Positions 63,747 to 64,000 of a stretch of 64,000 nucleotides of DNA are shown here, one piece after another. The notes beneath the pieces were generated by a model. That model was given only the letters and a program-made list of their open reading frames with translations, did not search any database and was not told the DNA's origin. The translations under genes and the position numbers were made by a program. The stretch is from contig JBAOHV010000004.1 in NCBI GenBank assembly GCA_037045265.1, forward strand, positions 62,001 through 126,000, read 5' to 3'. Source of the DNA: JBAOHV01 sp037045265 (lineage in GTDB: Bacteria > Actinomycetota > Acidimicrobiia > Acidimicrobiales > Microtrichaceae). Positions within the stretch are counted from its first letter, which is position 1. The number at the start of each line of letters is the position of its first letter.

Positions 63747-64000
63747 GTGCTGGCAAAGATCACCAGAGAAGCGGCGCGACGCTTCGGGGACCGGCGCGTC
63801 GTAGTCGCCCCCGACGGCACCCTCACCTACGCGCAGCTCGACACCCACACGGACGGACTCGCCGCCGGCCTCATCGGGCACGGGGTCCGTGAAGGAGACA
63901 TCGTCGTCGTCGCGCTCCAGCCCGGCGGCGACTGGTTGGTCGCCGCGGTCGCCATCGCCCGGGCTGGTGCGGTGTTCGCAGGGGTGAGCACCGCGATCAC
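63747..64000 (+). CDS. Acyl-CoA synthetase (AMP-dependent), N-terminal fragment
   Basis: From GTG 63747 the frame is open to the window end (84 residues): MLAKITREAARRFGDRRVVV, APDGTLTYAQLDTHTDGLAA, VREGDIVVVALQPGGDWLVAAVAIARAGAVF. This is the N-terminal start of a class I adenylate-forming enzyme (A1/A2 region). The P-loop and active-site lysine are beyond the window, so the class is inferred from this pattern alone. Divergent from the SDR. Confidence 0.8.
   Translation, partial: MLAKITREAARRFGDRRVVVAPDGTLTYAQLDTHTDGLAAGLIGHGVREGDIVVVALQPGGDWLVAAVAIARAGAVFAGVSTAI

Noticed and set aside
1..64000. tRNA, rRNA, riboswitch or origin signals
   Set aside because: No cloverleaf, rRNA core sequence or DnaA-box cluster was recognised by eye; a covariance-model scan would be needed to exclude short ncRNAs.

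Overview
The window comes from a high-GC actinobacterium. The gene mix is rich in CoA-thioester chemistry: acyl-CoA ligases, CaiB-type CoA-transferases, acyl-CoA dehydrogenases, hot-dog hydratases, thiolase and SDRs. It also has F420-type LLM oxidoreductases, DUF3097, and a KstR-like TetR regulator with matching KstR-type boxes. This resembles the steroid/lipid-degrading actinobacteria. An acidimicrobial lineage is my best guess, but it is inference. No rRNA, tRNA, CRISPR array or transposase was seen.

Layout. 1-5.8 kb: end of an acyl-CoA ligase, then a surface locus made of a Thr/Pro-stalk protein with a LAxTG sorting signal and a degenerate BcsA-like glycosyltransferase whose PilZ domain runs into a S26B signal peptidase. 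6-13.8 kb: amidohydrolase-like protein, WXG100-like protein, KstR-like regulator, a split degenerate ThDP enzyme, DUF3097, a DNA methyltransferase and an SDR. 14-24 kb: aquaporin, acyl-CoA ligase, cyclase, Zn-alcohol dehydrogenase, esterase-like hydrolase, aldehyde dehydrogenase, amidohydrolase. 24-33 kb: O-acyltransferase, SDR/EthD pair, lactate-monooxygenase-like enzyme divergent from larE-larB-larC (nickel-pincer cofactor). 33-41 kb: MeaA-type mutase with MeaB, beta-propeller lipoprotein, AbiE-like toxin-antitoxin pair, LLM enzyme, DUF2332. 41-44 kb: GT-C glycosyltransferase and degenerate GGDEF gene, flanked by a partial duplication. 44-55 kb: thiolase plus KS-like/OB-fold partner, TetR, CoA-transferase, and a five-gene beta-oxidation-type operon with its TetR. 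55-64 kb: HAMP-GGDEF-EAL protein, DUF4112 protein, CaiB-FadD-LLM operon, SDR and the start of another acyl-CoA ligase.

Regulation. Two operator families recur. One fits TNNAACNNGTTNNA (KstR-type) at about 6021, 9122 (imperfect), 19816 and 24089. The other is TCTGAC-N5-GTCAGA at about 13852, 24066, 46657, 54539 and 62760. They sit just upstream of catabolic genes and suggest two overlapping TetR regulons.

Caution. About twenty genes are interrupted by apparent single-base frame changes, mostly one extra base, while the protein continues in another frame. They are too many and too scattered to be pseudogenes and look like uncorrected sequencing indels. Where I give one interval for such a gene, the evidence says where the frame breaks.
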